Shown here piece after piece: positions 5,078 to 7,382 of a stretch of DNA of 7,382 bases. A program made the position numbers and the translations under genes. The stretch comes from an uncultured Flavobacterium sp. GTDB lineage: Bacteria > Bacteroidota > Bacteroidia > Flavobacteriales > Flavobacteriaceae. Below the pieces are notes generated by a model. That model was given only the letters and a program-made list of their open reading frames with translations, searched no databases and was not told the DNA's origin. Position 1 is the first letter of the stretch; each line of letters begins with the position of its first letter. Location: positions 1-7,382 of the forward strand of contig CAMLKV010000104.1 of the NCBI GenBank assembly GCA_946480635.1, written 5' to 3'.

Positions 5078-6020
5078 GATTTTCTATACTCTTATATGCG
5101 TCAATTATCTTCTTCACCAATCTGTGGCGAACAATATCTTTATCATCAAGGTAAATTATTCCTATACCGTCAACATCTTTCAAAACTAATATAGCTTCTT
5201 TTAAACCAGAAATAGTTCTTCTTGGCAAATCTACTTGTCCAGGATCACCTGTAATGATAAACTTTGCATTTTTTCCCATACGGGTTAAAAACATTTTCAT
5301 TTGTGAATGTGTTGTATTTTGTGCTTCATCAAGAATAACAAAAGCGTTATCTAAAGTTCTTCCTCTCATAAAAGCCAAAGGCGCTATTTGAATAATCCCT
5401 TTCAAGATATAATCTTCTAATGTTTGTGGCGGAATCATGTCACGCAACGCATCATATAACGGTTGCATGTATGGATCCAACTTTTCTTTCATGTCTCCTG
5501 GTAAAAATCCTAAATTTTCTCCAGCTTCAACAGCAGGACGTGTTAAAATTATTCTTTTAACCTGTTTTTCTTTTAGAGCTTTTACAGCAAGTGCAACACC
5601 TGTATATGTTTTTCCAGTTCCTGCAGGACCAACTGCAAAAACCATATCATTTTTTCGGACAAAATCGACAAGCTTTTGCTGATTAGGGGTCATCGCTTTA
5701 ATTAACTTCCCTCCTAACCCATGAACAAGAATTTCATCTTTAGAATCCATCACTCCTGTTTGTTGAGCATCACCTTCAATAACTCTCATGATGACATTGT
5801 CATCTATATTATTAAAACGTGAAAAGTGAGTCATTAAACGCCTAAACCTTATTTCAAATTCATCTAAAACCTCTTCTTCTCCAAAAGCTTTCAACGTAGT
5901 TCCTCTTGCCACAATCTTTAGCTTTGGATAATATTTTTTAATAGTTTCCAAATGACTATCGTGTGCTCCCCAAAAATCTTTAGGAGCAATATTCTCCAGT
6001 TCAATAATTCTTTCGTTCAA
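5070..6020 (-). CDS. PhoH family ATPase (PhoH-like)
   Basis: A 316-residue cytoplasmic P-loop NTPase of the PhoH family, linked in other bacteria to RNA metabolism and ribosome quality; its exact substrate is not settled. The N-terminal part (about 1-100) is the small PhoH-associated domain with KLKIVARGTTLKAFG, typical of KH-like folds. The ATPase domain follows the TPNQQKLVDFVRKND linker: Walker A GPAGTGKT (131-138), LTRPAVEAGENLGFLPGD (159-176), Walker B FVILDEAQN (227-235, D231/E232), and the sensor-like IITGDPGQVDLP (255-266). Length and motifs are complete. The start is a TTG: the frame has no ATG upstream, an in-frame TAA lies at 6033-6035, and the N-terminus NERIIELENIAPKDFWG fits flavobacterial relatives. 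It heads a probable operon with the two unknown membrane genes and is divergent from the DUF62 gene. Confidence 0.95.
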   Translation of the reverse strand: MNERIIELENIAPKDFWGAHDSHLETIKKYYPKLKIVARGTTLKAFGEEEVLDEFEIRFRRLMTHFSRFNNIDDNVIMRVIEGDAQQTGVMDSKDEILVHGLGGKLIKAMTPNQQKLVDFVRKNDMVFAVGPAGTGKTYTGVALAVKALKEKQVKRIILTRPAVEAGENLGFLPGDMKEKLDPYMQPLYDALRDMIPPQTLEDYILKGIIQIAPLAFMRGRTLDNAFVILDEAQNTTHSQMKMFLTRMGKNAKFIITGDPGQVDLPRRTISGLKEAILVLKDVDGIGIIYLDDKDIVRHRLVKKIIDAYKSIENHD

Positions 6021-6063
6021 AGGCTGTAAAATTTAGTTTGAAATAAATTCGTTTTCTTTCTCT

Positions 6064-6071
6064 CAAATCTA
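6064..6071 (-). promoter_or_regulatory. Candidate -7 promoter box of phoH
   Basis: Read leftward, TAGATTTG exactly matches TAnnTTTG in the 94-bp gap between the divergent phoH and DUF62 genes. Transcription would start near 6058, giving a leader of about 37 nt before the TTG start. The -33 element is weak (TGA where TTG is expected), so this is a candidate only. Confidence 0.4.
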
Positions 6072-6114
6072 CTAAATTTACCAAAACTTTTCAGGATTAG
6101 TTATAAACAAAATA

Positions 6115-6963
6115 ATGTCAATAATTACACTCACAACCGACTTTGGATTAAAAGACCACTTTGTGGGTGCATTAAAAGGAAAAATTTTATCTGAAAACCC
6201 TAATGCTCAAATAGTTGATATTTCACATTGTATTGATTTATTTAATATTACCGAAGCAAGTTATATCATTAATGCGGCTTACAGCAGCTTCCCAAAAGGA
6301 ACTGTACATTTAATTGGAGTGGACAGTGAACGCACAATTGACACTTCTCATATTGTAATGCAGTGGAATGATCACTTTTTTATTTGTGCAGATAACGGAA
6401 TTTTGAGCATTCTAACTCAAAAAATAAAACCTCAAAAAATAGCAGAAATTAATATACATGATAGACTTCCTGACTCATCTACTGCAATGGATGTATTTGT
6501 AACCGTTGCAAATCATTTAGTTAAAGGAGGTTCATTAAGTGTTGTTGGTAAAGAAATTGAGTCTTTAAAAACGATTAGCACCATAAAAGCTGTTGTTTCT
6601 TCCGATTTAAATTCAATAAAAGGATATATCGTTTACATTGACCATTTTGGAAACTGTGTAACAAACATCTCTAAAAAACAATTTGAAGAAGTTGGTAAAA
6701 AAAGGCAATTTGAGATTTTTTATGAAAAAAACAGAGTCAAAATAGATAAAAAAACCATCAAAAAAATACATAAATCTTATTCAGATTTCGTTGTAAACGA
6801 CACTTTCAACCTAAAAAATTATGAAGGAGAAAAATTAGCTCTTTTTAATGAAAGTGGTTTTTTAGAAATTTGCATCTATAAAAGCAACCCAAATACTGTT
6901 GGATCTGCAAAATCATTGTTAGGCCTTAATTATTATGACGAAATAACCATTCAATTTTACTAA
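6115..6963 (+). CDS. SAM hydroxide adenosyltransferase-fold (DUF62) protein, active site altered
   Basis: A 282-residue protein of the family that includes SAM hydrolase (adenosine-forming), chlorinase and fluorinase. Family marks are the N-terminal ITLTTDFGLKDHFVGALKG (4-22) with D9, NPNAQIVDISH (28-38), the KGTVHLIGVD strand (61-70), ADNGILS (92-98), VVGKEI (143-148), YIDHFGNCVTNI (174-185) before the C-terminal beta domain, and the late NTVGSAKSLLGL (260-271). Characterised members hydrolyse SAM to adenosine and methionine with an Asp-Arg-His triad. Here Asp (D70) and a nearby Arg (R73) remain, but the PGVG loop between them is missing. The FHGRD segment carrying the His reads STAMD (122-126), so the His is replaced by Thr. 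Family membership is secure; SAM hydrolysis is not. Starts 94 bp from divergent phoH and is followed after 2 nt by the ABM gene. Confidence 0.88.
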   Translation: MSIITLTTDFGLKDHFVGALKGKILSENPNAQIVDISHCIDLFNITEASYIINAAYSSFPKGTVHLIGVDSERTIDTSHIVMQWNDHFFICADNGILSILTQKIKPQKIAEINIHDRLPDSSTAMDVFVTVANHLVKGGSLSVVGKEIESLKTISTIKAVVSSDLNSIKGYIVYIDHFGNCVTNISKKQFEEVGKKRQFEIFYEKNRVKIDKKTIKKIHKSYSDFVVNDTFNLKNYEGEKLALFNESGFLEICIYKSNPNTVGSAKSLLGLNYYDEITIQFY

Positions 6964-6965
6964 AC

Positions 6966-7262
6966 ATGTTTATACGAATAGTAAAACTTAGTTTTCATGA
7001 AGAAAACATCCCTGTATTTTTAGAAAACTTTGAAGAAATCAAAGAGAAAATCAGAAATTCTCCGGGTAATCAATTATTAGAATTATATCAAGACAAAAAT
7101 AATCCGTGTATATTTTTCACTTATAGTTATTGGGAAACAGAACAGGATTTAGAAAACTATAGAAATTCAGCCTTGTTTGATGAAGTTTGGACATTTACAA
7201 CAAAACTATTTAACGACAAACCCGAAGCATGGAGTGTTGATCGATTAGTTTCTTTAGCATAA
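6966..7262 (+). CDS. Small antibiotic-biosynthesis-monooxygenase (ABM) fold protein
   Basis: A 98-residue protein with the ferredoxin-like alpha/beta layout of the dimeric ABM family: first strand MFIRIVKLSF, helix IPVFLENFEEIKEKI (15-29), strand NQLLELYQD (35-43), strand CIFFTYSYWET (48-58), helix EQDLENYRNSALFDEVW (59-75), and a C-terminal part ending KPEAWSVDRL. Members include heme-degrading and quinol-oxidising monooxygenases, but many small ones have no proven activity, and no heme or flavin site can be assigned here. Conserved-looking aromatics are W56, Y65, F71, W75 and W89. There is no signal peptide, so it is cytoplasmic. The ATG follows the DUF62 stop by only two bases and has no separate leader, so the two are almost certainly co-transcribed and translationally coupled. 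Family confident, reaction unknown. Confidence 0.88.
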   Translation: MFIRIVKLSFHEENIPVFLENFEEIKEKIRNSPGNQLLELYQDKNNPCIFFTYSYWETEQDLENYRNSALFDEVWTFTTKLFNDKPEAWSVDRLVSLA

Positions 7263-7287
7263 TGTTTCAATTCTAATGTTATTGAGT

Positions 7288-7295
7288 TACTTTTG
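7288..7295 (+). promoter_or_regulatory. Candidate -7 promoter box for the gene at the right edge
   Basis: TACTTTTG matches TAnnTTTG exactly and is identical to the purC box. It lies 31 nt before the ATG at 7327. No convincing TTG is found at the -33 distance, where TTTCAA is the nearest sequence. Confidence 0.35.
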
Positions 7296-7326
7296 TTCGT
7301 TTTTAAACTTAACTTTAATAAAATAA

Positions 7327-7382
7327 ATGAAAGCCATTTTTGTTTTTATTTTTCTTTTAGTCTCTGAACTTCTTCATCCATT
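7327..7382 (+). CDS. Possible start of a further gene (signal peptide-like), truncated by the window
   Basis: An ATG at 7327 after an A-rich leader opens a frame that runs to the window edge: MKAIFVFIFLLVSELLHP. The basic start and hydrophobic run resemble a signal peptide or membrane anchor, and a TAnnTTTG box lies at a suitable distance upstream. Only 18 residues are visible and the Glu inside the hydrophobic stretch is unusual. The opposite strand over the same bases reads as a possible gene end, so this call is tentative. Confidence 0.35.
   Translation, partial: MKAIFVFIFLLVSELLHP

Noticed and set aside
5004..5189. 61-residue rightward frame over the phoH end and the overlapping gene
   Set aside because: Antisense to two better-supported frames; no motif.
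5437..5682. 81-residue rightward frame inside phoH
   Set aside because: Antisense to the Walker A region of PhoH, whose conservation explains the open frame.
6034..6040. TAGTTTG as promoter box of the DUF62 gene
   Set aside because: One base shorter than TAnnTTTG and no -33 partner was visible.
1..7382. Insertion sequences, CRISPR arrays, tRNA/rRNA genes, phage or defence modules
   Set aside because: No transposase-like protein, spaced direct-repeat array or cloverleaf-like sequence was seen on either strand, and the genes present are ordinary chromosomal ones.

Overview
The window looks like a piece of a Bacteroidota chromosome, most likely Flavobacteriaceae (Flavobacterium or a close relative). 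The DNA is strongly AT-rich. Starts are preceded by A-rich leaders instead of Shine-Dalgarno sequences. Several intergenic gaps carry the Bacteroidota -7 promoter box TAnnTTTG. The PurC, PhoH and SAM-hydrolase-like proteins have the flavobacterial look. All identifications come from reading motifs and from memory of the families; no database search was possible.

Left part (1-1497): a 5'-truncated DUF1801 gene and a membrane-anchored SRPBCC protein run rightward as a likely operon. They meet a leftward gene for a small secreted ankyrin-repeat protein at a perfect 18-bp hairpin that can terminate both strands. Middle part (1498-6020), all leftward: phoH, two unrecognised small membrane proteins (the first overlaps the phoH stop by 8 bp), a 478-residue alpha-amylase, and purC. 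The amylase is a GH13 enzyme resembling the archaeal Pyrococcus/Thermococcus type. It has a lipoprotein-like N-terminus and lies downstream of a perfect 16-bp palindrome typical of LacI-family operators. Its terminator abuts the purC promoter. Right part (6115-7382), rightward: a divergent SAM hydroxide adenosyltransferase-fold (DUF62) protein, tightly coupled to a small antibiotic-biosynthesis-monooxygenase-fold (ABM) protein, then the ambiguous edge of another gene.

Functionally this is mostly housekeeping: purine synthesis (PurC), an RNA-linked ATPase (PhoH) and small conserved proteins. The accessory material is the solitary starch-degrading lipoprotein and the two unknown membrane genes sitting between phoH and purC. 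No RNA genes, insertion sequences, CRISPR arrays or phage genes were seen, and no intergenic gap exceeds 300 bp. I did not find a convincing new multi-gene system. The points most worth checking are the altered active site of the DUF62 protein, the archaeal-type amylase with its palindromic operator, and the phoH-coupled unknown pair.
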